Shown: positions 35,708 through 45,145, numbered from the stretch's first letter. The stretch: DNA of 64,000 nucleotides from Betaproteobacteria bacterium (GCA_013298695.1 JAAFIS010000003.1:62001-126000); one strand, 5' to 3'. Notes: generated from the letters alone by a model not told the origin. Made by a program: numbers and translations.

Positions 35708-37003
35708 ATGCGCGTCCTAGTTCTCGGTGCCGGCATCCTCGGCGTTCACACGGCCTACTTCCTTCGTCAACGTGGCTACGACGTCACCGTCGTTGATCGC
35801 CAGCCCGGCGCAGCGCTCGAAACGAGCTTCGCGAACGGATCACAAATTTCGGTGAGTCAATCTGATCCATGGGCATCGCCTGCAGCGCCGTTTAAAGTGT
35901 TGAAGTGGCTCGGTAAGGAAGATGCGCCACTGTTGTTCCGCCTAAAAATGGATCCGAACCAGTGGCGCTGGGGTCTGCGTTTCTTGTACGAGTGTTTGCC
36001 AAGCCGCACGGAACACAACACGCTGATGGCGATGCGATTGTCGGAGTATTCGCGCCGTACGCTCCAGTCGCTACGTCGTGAAACAGGAATTTCGTACGAC
36101 CACGCTGAAGCCGGGATCATGATGATTCACTCGACGCAGCAGAGCTTTGAAGCGGCAGCTGAAGGCGCACAACTTTTGATTCGTAACGGTGAACGACGCG
36201 ATGTGTTGTCGGTTGCCGATGCCGTGAAAATTGAGCCAGCGCTAGCACACACTGCGCCGACGCTCGCCGGTGCCATTTACGCGCCGCATGATGAGTCGGG
36301 CGACGCCTATAAATTCACCATTGCGCTCGCTGAGCGCGCGGCGAAAATGGGCGTTGAATTTCGTTACGCAACGACGGTGAAGCGAATCGAGCGCGAAGGT
36401 GGTGAGGTAAGTCGTGTCGTTGTGAATGACGCCAAAGGCGAACATGCGCTCAAAGCCGATGCGTATGTTGTCGCGTTGGGCTCGTACACACCGGCGATGC
36501 TTCGCGGCGTCGGTGTCGACGCGCTGGTATATCCGGCAAAAGGTTACAGCGCCACATTGCCGATTAAAAACAAGAAAGGCGCGCCGAAGGGCTCCATCAC
36601 TGATGATGAGATGAAAGTGGTGTTCACAACGATTGGTGATCGACTCAGAATTGCTGGAACCGCTGAACTCAACGGCTTCAACCTCGATCTCAACACGGTG
36701 CGCTGCGAGGCCTTGACCAAGCGCGCGAAACATCATTTCCCTGATCTTTGCGTGTGGGACGAAGTGCAATACTGGACCGGATTGCGCCCCGCCACGCCGT
36801 CGAATCTGCCAATCATCGGACGAAGCAAGCTTAAAAACTTGTTCTTGAATACTGGCCACGGCACGCTCGGCTGGACTGAGGGGCCAGGCTCGGCCAAAGC
36901 GCTCTCCGACATCATCGCGGGCGTCGCCCCTGAGGTCGATTACGCCTTCTTGAATGCGCCCCCTCGTAAAATCATTGCTTCAGGAACACCTAAAGCGGCA
37001 TAA
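35708..37003 (+). CDS. dadA: D-amino-acid dehydrogenase, second copy
   Basis: 431-aa FAD-dependent D-amino-acid dehydrogenase. The start at 35708 (MRVLVLGAGILGVHTAYFL) places the dinucleotide fold at residue 1 as in the family; earlier in-frame codons are not needed. GAGILG lies at 7-12, with VYPAKGYSATLP and the FAD-closing RPATPSNLPIIGR. It is close in sequence to the riboswitch-controlled copy at 18432-19772. Here it heads a run with dacC and dat: D-alanine released by the carboxypeptidase could be oxidised or transaminated. Confidence 0.9.
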   Translation: MRVLVLGAGILGVHTAYFLRQRGYDVTVVDRQPGAALETSFANGSQISVSQSDPWASPAAPFKVLKWLGKEDAPLLFRLKMDPNQWRWGLRFLYECLPSRTEHNTLMAMRLSEYSRRTLQSLRRETGISYDHAEAGIMMIHSTQQSFEAAAEGAQLLIRNGERRDVLSVADAVKIEPALAHTAPTLAGAIYAPHDESGDAYKFTIALAERAAKMGVEFRYATTVKRIEREGGEVSRVVVNDAKGEHALKADAYVVALGSYTPAMLRGVGVDALVYPAKGYSATLPIKNKKGAPKGSITDDEMKVVFTTIGDRLRIAGTAELNGFNLDLNTVRCEALTKRAKHHFPDLCVWDEVQYWTGLRPATPSNLPIIGRSKLKNLFLNTGHGTLGWTEGPGSAKALSDIIAGVAPEVDYAFLNAPPRKIIASGTPKAA

Positions 37004-37004
37004 C

Positions 37005-38222
37005 GTGAACGCAAAGAAAATAATCGCGGCGACGCTCATCGCGTCCGTCGCAACGTTTACGCTGCACGGCGTTTCACCTTCGTATGCGCAAACGGGCAAC
37101 GTTGTTGCGCCCCAACCCGCCGCCGCAACCACGGCAGCCGATTCGGTTGTGGCGCAGCCGTTTATCAACGCCGCTGCATACACCGTGGTCGAAGCAACCA
37201 GCGGGCAAGTGCTTGCCGAGAGCGACGCAAAGAAACGGCGCGATCCAGCATCGCTCACCAAATTAATGACCGCGTACATCGTATTCGATGCGCTCTATCA
37301 AAAGCAAATCAACTTAAGCCAGCGTTTGCGCATTCCTGAACGTGCGTGGAAAGCCGACGGTTCTCGCCTTAACGTGCCACCCGGGACGTCGGTGACTGCC
37401 GAGGATTTGGTGCGTGGGTTGCTGATTCATTCTGCAAATGATGCAGCGGTTGCGCTTGCCATTTCAATTGCGGGCAACGAAAGTGAATTTGTATCGCGCA
37501 TGAATCGCGAAGCCAAGCGACTGGGGATGCTCGACACCAATTTCTTAAATCCCTCGGGTCTTTCACAACAAGGCCACTATTCCACCGCGTACGATCTCAC
37601 AGTTCTCGCGCTTGCGTTGATGCGTGAGTACCCGCAGTACGTAAAATTTTTCTCTGAAAAGTCATTCTCAATCGGCGGCAACAGCTACGAGAACCGCAAT
37701 CGCATGCTCTTTGTTGATCCAACGGCCGACGGAATGAAAACCGGTTTTACCGACGCCGCGGGTTGGTGCTTGATTACTACCGTCAAGCGCGGTCCGCGCA
37801 AACTGCTAGTGGTGCTACTCGGCGCGCCGAGCGAGGCCGCTCGCGTCACCGAGACGCAAAAATTGATTGATTGGGCCTTCACTGCGTACGAGCCGCGTCG
37901 TTTCTACGAAGGCGGCAAGGCAATCCAGTCGCTCACCGTTTGGAAAGCAACGGTTGATGAAGTGCCGATTGGATTTCGGGATGACGTAACTGCGATCAAT
38001 GTTGCCGGGAAAACGCACGAAATCACGACCGAACTGACGATTCCTGAGCCTGCTATCGGCCCGTTTCAGTCGGGCGACAAAGTCGGCGTGCTCAAAGTCA
38101 AACGCGCAGGAAACCTGTTGTATGAACGCGATGTCGTCGCGTTTGAATCCGCGCCACAAGCACCGATCTGGAAGCGCATGTGGCACAGCGTCGTTTTATT
38201 CTTCAAGAGTTTGTTCAAATGA
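37005..38222 (+). CDS. dacC: D-alanyl-D-alanine carboxypeptidase (PBP5/6 family)
   Basis: Trims the terminal D-Ala from peptidoglycan stem peptides. The GTG at 37005, one base after the dadA stop, gives 405 aa with a signal peptide (IIAATLIASVATFTLHGVSPSYAQ). Serine-type PBP motifs: Ser83-x-x-Lys86 (SLTK), S-A-N (HSANDAAVAL) and K-T-G (MKTGFTDAAGWC). A C-terminal beta domain and an amphipathic helix (WKRMWHSVVLFFKSLFK) anchor it to the membrane face. The stop overlaps the dat start. Confidence 0.94.
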   Translation: MNAKKIIAATLIASVATFTLHGVSPSYAQTGNVVAPQPAAATTAADSVVAQPFINAAAYTVVEATSGQVLAESDAKKRRDPASLTKLMTAYIVFDALYQKQINLSQRLRIPERAWKADGSRLNVPPGTSVTAEDLVRGLLIHSANDAAVALAISIAGNESEFVSRMNREAKRLGMLDTNFLNPSGLSQQGHYSTAYDLTVLALALMREYPQYVKFFSEKSFSIGGNSYENRNRMLFVDPTADGMKTGFTDAAGWCLITTVKRGPRKLLVVLLGAPSEAARVTETQKLIDWAFTAYEPRRFYEGGKAIQSLTVWKATVDEVPIGFRDDVTAINVAGKTHEITTELTIPEPAIGPFQSGDKVGVLKVKRAGNLLYERDVVAFESAPQAPIWKRMWHSVVLFFKSLFK

Positions 38223-39064
38223 TTTTCCTCAACGGAAGTTGGATGCCCATCGAAGACGCAAAGATAAGCGTGCTCGATCGAGGCTTTATCTACGGCGACG
38301 GGGTGTACGAGTACGTGCCTGTCATTAACCGTAAGCCGTATCGATTGCTTCCGCATCTGAAGCGACTCGATAACTCTTGTCGTGAAATTGGCCTAAAGAA
38401 TCCTTACTCGGTTGAACAATGGACCGACATCGTTAAGCAAATCATCGCAAAACAATCGTTTGATGATCAAGGTGTGTATTGGCAAATCACGCGTGGTGTC
38501 GCGAAGCGCGATCACACGTTTCCTAAAGACACTGAACCGACTGTGTTCATGATGTCAAACCCACTACCCAAACTCACGCAAGCGCAAATTGATGACGGCG
38601 TAAAGTGCTACACCTACCCTGATTTGCGTTGGCATCGCTGCCACATCAAATCGATTTCCCTGCTAGGCAATGTTCTCGCGCGCCAACATTCGGCGGAGGC
38701 TGGCGGCATTGAGTGCGTGATGATTCGCGATGGGTTTATGACAGAGGCATCGGCTTCTAACGTGTTCTGCGTGTTTGGTGACACCATCGTCTCGCCACCA
38801 AAAGACAATCATATTTTGGGCGGCGTCACGCTTGATGGCGTGATGGAGCTCGCTCAGAGAAGCGGCATGAAATTGGTGGTACGTCCGGTGCCCGAAGCCG
38901 AGATGTGGAAAGCCGATGAAATGTGGCTTTCTTCATCGAGCAAAGGTGTGCTCGCAATTACGTCGCTTGACGACAAACCTATCGGCAACGCCTTGCATTC
39001 TGGTCGGCCTGGCCCCATGTTCAAGAAAATGTTTGCAATCATGCAAGCTGACATGAACGCCTAA
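38219..39064 (+). CDS. dat: D-amino-acid aminotransferase
   Basis: PLP fold-type IV aminotransferase, 281 aa from the ATG overlapping the dacC stop. Lys144 (CHIKSISLLGN) is the PLP lysine, the N-terminal RGFIYGDGVYEY is typical, and TRGVAKRDHTFP carries the Arg/His pair that marks D-amino-acid over branched-chain L-amino-acid enzymes. It interconverts D-alanine and D-glutamate. The order dacC-dat-ybeD-lipB-lipA is a conserved betaproteobacterial arrangement. Confidence 0.9.
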   Translation: MIFLNGSWMPIEDAKISVLDRGFIYGDGVYEYVPVINRKPYRLLPHLKRLDNSCREIGLKNPYSVEQWTDIVKQIIAKQSFDDQGVYWQITRGVAKRDHTFPKDTEPTVFMMSNPLPKLTQAQIDDGVKCYTYPDLRWHRCHIKSISLLGNVLARQHSAEAGGIECVMIRDGFMTEASASNVFCVFGDTIVSPPKDNHILGGVTLDGVMELAQRSGMKLVVRPVPEAEMWKADEMWLSSSSKGVLAITSLDDKPIGNALHSGRPGPMFKKMFAIMQADMNA

Positions 39065-39074
39065 CGAACACCCC

Positions 39075-39377
39075 ATGAATACGCCGAGCGCGCCTAATCG
39101 CGGCCCGATCCCAGAAGGCCAAGAAAGCAACTTCGTTTTTCCTACCGAATATCCTCTGAAAGTCGCGGGTAAGAATTCGTCTGCATTGGAGACTGTGGTG
39201 GTGGAAATCGTGACGCGTCACGTGGGTGATTTTGATTCGACGACGGTGACCGTTCGTGAATCGAAAGGCGGTAAGTATCTTGCTGTGTCACTTACCTTTA
39301 CCGCGCAATCGAAAGCGCAGCTTGATGCGCTCTATCGCGAATTGACAGCGCACCCCGAAATTCTTTGGGCGTTGTGA
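39075..39377 (+). CDS. ybeD: YbeD/DUF493 family protein
   Basis: 100-aa small protein with an ACT-like fold, of unclear function, usually found between a carboxypeptidase gene and lipB. Recognised by FPTEYPLKVAGKNSSALETVVVEIVTRHV and the C-terminal LYRELTAHPEILWAL. Its constant link with lipB suggests a regulatory part in lipoate or cell-wall metabolism; this is inference. Confidence 0.9.
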   Translation: MNTPSAPNRGPIPEGQESNFVFPTEYPLKVAGKNSSALETVVVEIVTRHVGDFDSTTVTVRESKGGKYLAVSLTFTAQSKAQLDALYRELTAHPEILWAL

Positions 39378-39392
39378 TCGCCAATTAACTGG

Positions 39393-40004
39393 ATGAAGGT
39401 TCGTCAACTCGGTCGCGTTGATTACGAAGCGACTTGGGCGCAAATGCGTAGCTTCACTGACGCGCGCAAGCAGGACACCGAGGACGAACTATGGATCGTC
39501 GAACACGATCCCGTGCTCACGCAAGGCGTCGCAGGTAAGCCCGAACATTTGCTCGTCAATCCCATGAATATCCCGGTCGTCAAAACTGATAGAGGTGGCC
39601 AGATCACGTATCATGGCCCCGGCCAAACGGTGGTCTACGTGTTGTTCGACCTAAAGCGCGCCGCATTCGGAGTGCGCGAATTCGTCATTCGAATTGAGAA
39701 CGCAGTGATTGCGCTGCTCAAAGACTTTCGCATCGAAGCCCAGGGCAAACGCGATGCGCCAGGCGTGTATGTGTCCGACGCCAAAATCGCCTCTCTCGGT
39801 TTGAAAATCCGCAACGGTCGCAGCTACCACGGCGTTGCGCTCAATGTGAGTATGGATTTAACGCCGTTTTCGTTCATTAATCCGTGCGGTTATGAAGGGT
39901 TGCGCGTCACTCATCTACATGACTTTGGCGTTGATCTCCCCGCAAACGACGTGGGAATAAGGCTTTCAGCGCATCTTGAGCGCACGCTTACCGCGCCGAC
40001 GTGA
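39393..40004 (+). CDS. lipB: Octanoyl-ACP:protein N-octanoyltransferase
   Basis: First step of lipoate synthesis: transfer of octanoyl from acyl carrier protein to lipoyl domains. 203 aa. The catalytic dyad is visible as Lys138 (ASLGLKIRNGRSYHG) and Cys165 (NPCGYEGLRVT), and the substrate-loop RGGQITYHGPGQTVVY lies at about 67-82. It is followed 12 bp later by lipA. Confidence 0.95.
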   Translation: MKVRQLGRVDYEATWAQMRSFTDARKQDTEDELWIVEHDPVLTQGVAGKPEHLLVNPMNIPVVKTDRGGQITYHGPGQTVVYVLFDLKRAAFGVREFVIRIENAVIALLKDFRIEAQGKRDAPGVYVSDAKIASLGLKIRNGRSYHGVALNVSMDLTPFSFINPCGYEGLRVTHLHDFGVDLPANDVGIRLSAHLERTLTAPT

Positions 40005-40016
40005 GAAAATTCAGCG

Positions 40017-41015
40017 ATGGATTCAACTGCTGTCTCTGAGAAACCCGCCGCGACGTTCGATAACGCAGTCGGAACGAAACACAAAGGCGAAGGCAAAACC
40101 GCGCGCATCCCGATCAAGGTGGTGAGCGCGCCGATGCTGCGCAAACCGGAATGGATTCGCGTGAAAGCGCCGACTGGCGAACACGCAACGCGCTTCACCG
40201 AAATCAAAAAGATTTTGCGCGAGCACAACTTGCATTCGGTATGCGAAGAGGCGAGTTGTCCAAATATCGGCGAATGTTTCGGCAAAGGAACGGCCACGTT
40301 CATGATCATGGGAGATATTTGCACGCGGCGTTGTCCGTTTTGCGATGTCGGCCACGGGCGGCCGAATCCACTCGATCAAGACGAGCCGAAAAATCTGGCG
40401 AAAACGATTGCCGCACTGCGACTCAAGTATGTCGTGATCACAAGTGTGGATCGCGATGATTTACGCGATGGCGGTGCGGGGCATTTTGTGGAATGCATCA
40501 AAGAAGTTCGCGCGCAATCACCGCAAACGACGATTGAAGTATTGGTGCCCGATTTCCGTGGCCGCGTGGACAAAGCGCTCGCGATTCTTGAAGCCGCGCC
40601 GCCGGACGTGATGAATCACAACATGGAAACGGTGCCACGACTTTACAAACAAGCACGCCCCGGCTCAGATTACGCGCATTCGCTCAAACTGCTCAAAGAT
40701 TTCAAAGCGAAGTTTCCGGAAGTGCCAACGAAGAGCGGCTTGATGGTGGGCTTAGGTGAAACTGATGAAGAAATTTTGCAAGTGATGCGCGACATGCGCG
40801 ATCACAATATCGACATGCTCACGATTGGCCAATACTTGCAGCCTTCTGCAAATCATCTGCCAGTGCTTCGCTATGTGCATCCCGACACGTTCAAGATGTT
40901 CGAGAGCGAGGCCTACGCAATGGGTTTCAAACACGCCGCCGTAGGTGCGATGGTCCGCAGCTCGTACCACGCCGATCAGCAAGCGAGCGAAGTCGTGCGG
41001 CCAGTCGCTTCGTAA
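40017..41015 (+). CDS. lipA: Lipoyl synthase
   Basis: Radical SAM enzyme inserting two sulfurs into octanoyl groups. 332 aa. The auxiliary cluster cysteines are Cys76, Cys81 and Cys87 ([12 protein letters not shown]), the radical SAM CxxxCxxC is Cys102, Cys106 and Cys109, and the C-terminal RSSYHADQ supplies the serine ligand. It converges on the VOC gene; 139 bp separate the stops and contain one palindrome copy (41038-41053). Confidence 0.96.
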   Translation: MDSTAVSEKPAATFDNAVGTKHKGEGKTARIPIKVVSAPMLRKPEWIRVKAPTGEHATRFTEIKKILREHNLHSVCEEASCPNIGECFGKGTATFMIMGDICTRRCPFCDVGHGRPNPLDQDEPKNLAKTIAALRLKYVVITSVDRDDLRDGGAGHFVECIKEVRAQSPQTTIEVLVPDFRGRVDKALAILEAAPPDVMNHNMETVPRLYKQARPGSDYAHSLKLLKDFKAKFPEVPTKSGLMVGLGETDEEILQVMRDMRDHNIDMLTIGQYLQPSANHLPVLRYVHPDTFKMFESEAYAMGFKHAAVGAMVRSSYHADQQASEVVRPVAS

Positions 41016-41037
41016 TCTTCAGCTAGAGTCGAGGTTC

Positions 41038-41053
41038 GCCGATTGTGTTGGGC
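41038..41053 (-). repeat. Dispersed palindrome copy, intergenic
   Basis: Reads GCCCAACACAATCGGC on the minus strand, in the gap between lipA and the VOC gene. It is most like the copy at 980. Confidence 0.4.
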
Positions 41054-41154
41054 TTAACGAGTGGATTACGTATTTGTCAACGTTGTAGTTAACGAGAGCG
41101 CTCGCCCAAAGAAATCCGCGATTGAGCTCTGATGCTGATTGTAAGCAAGCGGAT

Positions 41155-41526
41155 TCACGTTGCGGATGGCGGTTCCCACATTTCAAACTTATTGCCTTCG
41201 AGATCGTAGCCCCAGCCGAACTTGCCTTGCTCCGAAGATTGAGTTTCCTCTTCAATACGCACATCGGCCGCGCGCAGCTGATCCATCATCGCTTCCAGGT
41301 TGCTCACGCGCCAGTTCATCATCGTGAGTTGTCGGCGCGGCATGTAGTCGCTTTTCTCTTCGAAAACACTCCACAGGGTGTAGTCGTCTTTTTGGTGAAC
41401 GGTGATTGCGCCGCCCCACTCGTTGATATCGACACCTAAATGTCGGGCGTACCATTTGCGCAGCGCTTCCGCATTTTTCGCGCGAATGAAAACGCCACCT
41501 AAACCGAGAACTTTTTCACGTGCCAT
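41155..41526 (-). CDS. Glyoxalase/VOC-superfamily protein
   Basis: 123-aa protein of the vicinal oxygen chelate superfamily. The pattern LGGVFIRAKNAEALRKWYARHLG at the start and GYDLEGNKFEMWEP at the end (with the metal-type Glu in FEMWEP) is typical of the bleomycin-resistance/dioxygenase-like group. Substrate unknown. It is three bp downstream of a small membrane-protein gene and likely belongs to that minus-strand operon. Confidence 0.85.
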   Translation of the reverse strand: MAREKVLGLGGVFIRAKNAEALRKWYARHLGVDINEWGGAITVHQKDDYTLWSVFEEKSDYMPRRQLTMMNWRVSNLEAMMDQLRAADVRIEEETQSSEQGKFGWGYDLEGNKFEMWEPPSAT

Positions 41527-41528
41527 TG

Positions 41529-41726
41529 CTATCGCTCATTCATCATTTTGTTCAACTTGCGGCCAAGCAGCATTAAAACCGCCGTACCGAGCAGCGCACC
41601 CGTCGCGCCGAACACCAAGGGCAACGGCGGCGACTTTGAGAAAAACATGAAGCCCAGCAAATAGCCGAAAGCGCCGCCGCACAGCACACCGGTAACCACG
41701 CAAGCGAAGTAGAGAAACCAGGTCAT
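41529..41726 (-). CDS. Small two-helix membrane protein
   Basis: 65 aa, unrecognised. Two hydrophobic helices with many glycines (FLYFACVVTGVLCGGAFGYLLGFMFF and LPLVFGATGALLGTAVLMLLG) joined by SKSPP, ending in a basic tail RKLNKMMNER. The start overlaps the stop of the thioredoxin-fold gene by four bases (ATGA), which supports it as a real, coupled gene. Confidence 0.7.
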   Translation of the reverse strand: MTWFLYFACVVTGVLCGGAFGYLLGFMFFSKSPPLPLVFGATGALLGTAVLMLLGRKLNKMMNER

Positions 41727-42241
41727 TTCGCGCTCACTTTTTCAATGGCTGCTTTGATCATCGTGTCGACGTTGTAGCCGTAGTAATCCAAACTTGCAAT
41801 GCCGATGACCGGATCCGCAAGGAGCTTGCCATCGCCATCGACCATCATCACCGTTGGGGTGAAAGAGCCTTTGCGCTGTTTCGCAAACTCGCTGTTTGAC
41901 ACGCGCTTGCCATCGAAATCAACGAGCGATTTGCCATCATCAATGGTGATTTGCCGAAACTCCATCGCGTCGCGCCAGCCTTTATCGCGGAAGAGCGGAA
42001 CAATCGTTGTGCGCAGCGAAAAGCGACAAAAGTGACAGCCTTCCAAATTGAAAAAGAGCAAGATCGGTTTCTTCGCTGCTTTGGCTTTCGCGCCGTCGGT
42101 TTGCAGATCGGTTGCAACGGGAAGCATGCGTTCCCACTCAGGGCTTGATGGCTCGGGCTCGTTCGCGTGGGCATTAGGCGACCCGCAAAGCGCTAAAAAC
42201 GCGAGTGCGATAATCAGCCTCATCAAATTAGTAGCGTGCAT
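41723..42241 (-). CDS. Periplasmic thioredoxin-fold protein
   Basis: 172 aa with a signal peptide (LMRLIIALAFLALCGSPNAHA) and a thioredoxin-like domain whose active site is Cys69-His-Phe-Cys72 (NLEGCHFCRFS), followed by a cis-proline segment GSFTPTVMMVD. Resembles the thioredoxin SoxW/DUF255-like group used to reduce periplasmic disulfides. Divergent from hemC with 17 bp between starts; coupled downstream to a two-helix membrane protein that might be its anchor or electron partner (inference). Confidence 0.82.
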   Translation of the reverse strand: MHATNLMRLIIALAFLALCGSPNAHANEPEPSSPEWERMLPVATDLQTDGAKAKAAKKPILLFFNLEGCHFCRFSLRTTIVPLFRDKGWRDAMEFRQITIDDGKSLVDFDGKRVSNSEFAKQRKGSFTPTVMMVDGDGKLLADPVIGIASLDYYGYNVDTMIKAAIEKVSAK

Positions 42242-42258
42242 AGCGTTCGCAATCGGTC

Positions 42259-43188
42259 ATGGATGAACCCCTAATTATCGCCACTCGCGAGAGTCCGCTC
42301 GCCCTCGCGCAGGCCAACTTCGTAAAAGCCCAGATCGAAGCGCTTGAAGACGGCTTCGCAGTCGAACTGCTTGGCATGACGACGCGTGGCGATGAAATCC
42401 AAGATAAGCCGCTCGCGAAAGTCGGCGGCAAAGGCCTGTTCATCAAAGAGCTCGAAGTCGCCATGCAAGAAGGCCGAGCGCACTTAGCCGTGCACTCGCT
42501 TAAAGACGTACCGATGACATTGCCGAAAGGTTTCACGCTCGCTGCGATTCTTGAACGCGAAGATCCGCGTGATGCGTTCGTGTCAAAAAAGTTCGCATCA
42601 CTCGATGCGATGAGCGCGGGGAGCGTGGTGGGCACCTCGAGTTTGCGCCGAGCAGCGATTTTGAAACGCAGATATCCGACACTTGCATTCAAATCTGTGC
42701 GCGGGAATGTGAATACGCGTTTACGCAAGCTCGATGACAGCGAATTCGACGCACTGATTCTCGCCGCTGCAGGCTTGATTCGCCTTGGCATGCGTGAACG
42801 AATTACCGCGCTGATCGAACCCGAAATTTCATTGCCCGCGCCTGGGCAAGCGGCGCTCGGCATCGAAGTGCTCGCCGATGACGAAGATACCGCCGAAATT
42901 GTCGCTGAACTCGACCACGCACCCACCGCAATTTGCTGCACTGCTGAGCGTATGGTGAGCCGCTTGCTTGGCGGTAGTTGTGAATTGCCACTCGGTGCGT
43001 ATGCGGATTGGGTCGATGGTGAAAAGCCGCTGCGACTTCGTGCGTTTGTGGCCAACATGGACGGCTCGCAACTGGTGGAAGCCGAGGCGTTTGGCACACC
43101 CGATATGCCTGAAGCGCTTGGCGAGGAAGTTGCGGAGATGTTGAAAGCAAAAGGTGCGTTGGCGATTATCAAATCGCTTACTTCGTAA
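42259..43188 (+). CDS. hemC: Porphobilinogen deaminase (hydroxymethylbilane synthase)
   Basis: Polymerises four porphobilinogens to hydroxymethylbilane for haem and sirohaem. 309 aa with the dipyrromethane cofactor on Cys241 (LLGGSCELPLG), the N-terminal ATRESPLALAQA and the catalytic Asp region HSLKDVPM. Complete. It is followed 12 bp later by hemD, the common pairing. Confidence 0.96.
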   Translation: MDEPLIIATRESPLALAQANFVKAQIEALEDGFAVELLGMTTRGDEIQDKPLAKVGGKGLFIKELEVAMQEGRAHLAVHSLKDVPMTLPKGFTLAAILEREDPRDAFVSKKFASLDAMSAGSVVGTSSLRRAAILKRRYPTLAFKSVRGNVNTRLRKLDDSEFDALILAAAGLIRLGMRERITALIEPEISLPAPGQAALGIEVLADDEDTAEIVAELDHAPTAICCTAERMVSRLLGGSCELPLGAYADWVDGEKPLRLRAFVANMDGSQLVEAEAFGTPDMPEALGEEVAEMLKAKGALAIIKSLTS

Positions 43189-43200
43189 CTGAGCTAACGT

Positions 43201-44037
43201 GTGAAACCAGCTCCCAAAGACACACCCACGATGAACACCGACTTCCACCTAGGCCAAGCAGCGCGCAGAAAAGACGCGCCGCTCGCACAAGCGCATGTGC
43301 TCATCACGCGCCCCGTCATGCCCGCTTCGCGAACCGCGACACGAATCGCAGCGCTCGGTGCAACGCCGTATGTGTTTCCAACGACGATCATCGAGCCGCC
43401 TGTCAATCCAGAACCCCTCAGAGCCGCGCTAGAGAATCTTTCGACCTATCACGCCGCAATTTTCGTGAGCCCAGGCGCTGCCGAGATGACTATCGCGCCG
43501 ATGGGATCAGCGCCAATCAAATTGCCGAACGCGCTTCACGTTTTCGCGCCCGGCTCGGGCACGGCAGAAGAGCTGCAATTGCGCGGCGTAGCGAATGTTG
43601 AAATTCCCACAACAAGTTTTGACAGCGAAGGTCTTCTAGCGCTGCCCGCACTCCAGGCCTCGGTCATCAAAGGCAAGCGCATTGCGATTTTTCGCGGCAA
43701 TGATGGACGCGAGCTATTGCGAGAAGAACTCACTAAGCGCGGTGCAATTGCCGAAGCCATTACGGCCTACCATCGTCGCGCGCCGACCACGCCGCCGACG
43801 GGTTTGATCGAATTACTCCGAGCTAAAAAACTCACCGCGATTTCCGCGATGAGTAGTGACGCGGTCACCAACCTCGTAGCAATCATGCAGAAAGACGAAC
43901 ACGCGATTTTGTTTTCGTTACCGCTTTACGCAAGTCATGAGCGAATCGCGCAAACAGCGCTCCATGCCGGATTTCGGAACGTGATCACAACGCAAGCGGG
44001 CGATGCGGGTTTAATCACGGCTCTTCTCGATAAGTAA
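43201..44037 (+). CDS. hemD: Uroporphyrinogen-III synthase
   Basis: Cyclises hydroxymethylbilane to uroporphyrinogen III. 278 aa from GTG at 43201; an ATG at 43231 in frame is an alternative, since the domain only begins at AHVLITRP (about residue 36). The two-lobed low-conservation fold is recognised by VLITRPVMPAS, the YHAAIFVSPGAAEM segment, GTAEELQLRG and the AYHRRAP linker. Context right after hemC makes the assignment firm. Confidence 0.92.
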   Translation: MKPAPKDTPTMNTDFHLGQAARRKDAPLAQAHVLITRPVMPASRTATRIAALGATPYVFPTTIIEPPVNPEPLRAALENLSTYHAAIFVSPGAAEMTIAPMGSAPIKLPNALHVFAPGSGTAEELQLRGVANVEIPTTSFDSEGLLALPALQASVIKGKRIAIFRGNDGRELLREELTKRGAIAEAITAYHRRAPTTPPTGLIELLRAKKLTAISAMSSDAVTNLVAIMQKDEHAILFSLPLYASHERIAQTALHAGFRNVITTQAGDAGLITALLDK

Positions 44038-44050
44038 TCGACGCAACCGC

Positions 44051-45013
44051 ATGAGCAAACCTGAAATCGTCGTCATCGCACCCTTGCCCCCATTCTTTGC
44101 GAGACCGTTGAACGAACACTTTATCGTGCATGATTTGCACGGCGCAAAAGACCGGCGCGCATTTATTGACGAGATCGCACCGCGCACCCGCGCGATGGTC
44201 GCGTTCGGCGGCTCACACATCAAAGCAGAACAGCTTGATAATTTTCCGCACCTTGAAATCGTCGCTGTATTTGGCGTTGGTTATGACGGCATTCCGCTCG
44301 CCGCGTGTGAAGCCAAAAAAATAAAAGTCACCAACACCCCAGATGTGTTGAATGACGAGGTCGCAGATACGGCACTCGCGCTAACGCTAATGACGTTGCG
44401 ACAATTCGCCGAAACGCAGAAATTCGTCGAGCGCGGCGATTGGCTCAAAGGCCAATATCCGCTCACAAGATCACTCTGGGGAAAAACGGTGGGCATCATC
44501 GGCCTGGGTCGAATTGGCAAAGCAATTGCAACCAGGCTTGAGGCGTTCAAAGTAAACGTCGCCTATCACGGTCGCAGTCAACAAGATTCGCCATATCGCT
44601 ACTACGCGAACTTAGTTGAAATGGCGCGAGACGTTGACATACTGCTAGCGATCACGCCAGGCGGTGCAGGCACGAAGCATCTCGTGAATGCAGAGGTACT
44701 CGAGGCGCTGGGCGCAGACGGCTATTTGATAAACGTTGCGCGTGGGTCAGTCGTCGATGAGGCTGCACTCGTTGCGGCGATTGAAAACAACACGATTGCT
44801 GGCGCGGGCCTCGACGTGTTTGAAAACGAGCCGAAGGTGCCCGAAGCACTGTTTAACCGCGCGAACGTCGTTCTTTTTCCTCACGCAGCGAGCGCGACGC
44901 TTGAAACTCGTACCGCGATGGGCAATCTTGTTATTGAAAACTTGCGACTTCACTTCGAAGGTAAGTCGGTCAAAACGTTGGTGCCTGAGTTAGTCGGGCA
45001 GGTCGACGCGTAG
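44051..45013 (+). CDS. D-2-hydroxyacid dehydrogenase (glyoxylate/hydroxypyruvate reductase type)
   Basis: NAD(P)-dependent reductase of 2-keto acids, 320 aa. Nucleotide motif GLGRIGKAIATRL near 155; catalytic Arg in NVARGSVVDE, Glu in DVFENEPKVP and His in LFPHAASATLETR, all in the normal order. The sequence resembles glyoxylate or hydroxypyruvate reductases more than phosphoglycerate dehydrogenase (no regulatory domain). 13 bp after hemD, so possibly co-transcribed. Confidence 0.9.
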   Translation: MSKPEIVVIAPLPPFFARPLNEHFIVHDLHGAKDRRAFIDEIAPRTRAMVAFGGSHIKAEQLDNFPHLEIVAVFGVGYDGIPLAACEAKKIKVTNTPDVLNDEVADTALALTLMTLRQFAETQKFVERGDWLKGQYPLTRSLWGKTVGIIGLGRIGKAIATRLEAFKVNVAYHGRSQQDSPYRYYANLVEMARDVDILLAITPGGAGTKHLVNAEVLEALGADGYLINVARGSVVDEAALVAAIENNTIAGAGLDVFENEPKVPEALFNRANVVLFPHAASATLETRTAMGNLVIENLRLHFEGKSVKTLVPELVGQVDA

Positions 45014-45019
45014 GAGATC

Positions 45020-45124
45020 GTCATCCCGGCGAAGGTGGGAATCGAATCCGAGCGCACCGCGCCAACCGCATCGTGACAAAGATCGAAGCGCTCCGAAACT
45101 AGGTTGCCGCCTTCACGCGAATGA
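45020..45124. repeat. Interspersed inverted repeat of the GTCATCCCGGCGAAGG type
   Basis: Ends pair imperfectly: GTCATCCCGGCGAAGGTGGG at 45020-45039 and CCGCCTTCACGCGAATGAC at 45106-45124. About 65 bp of non-coding sequence lies between them. It sits between convergent genes and resembles a widespread proteobacterial intergenic repeat. Confidence 0.65.
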
Positions 45125-45145
45125 CAATTGCAAAAACGGGAACGC

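Noticed and set aside
42228-43172. Long minus-strand frame opposite hemC
   Set aside because: It mirrors hemC in full, is serine-rich in the way antisense frames of this codon usage are, and has no motif.
45020-45124. Possible small RNA between convergent genes
   Set aside because: The stretch matches a common inverted-repeat type and has no promoter of its own.
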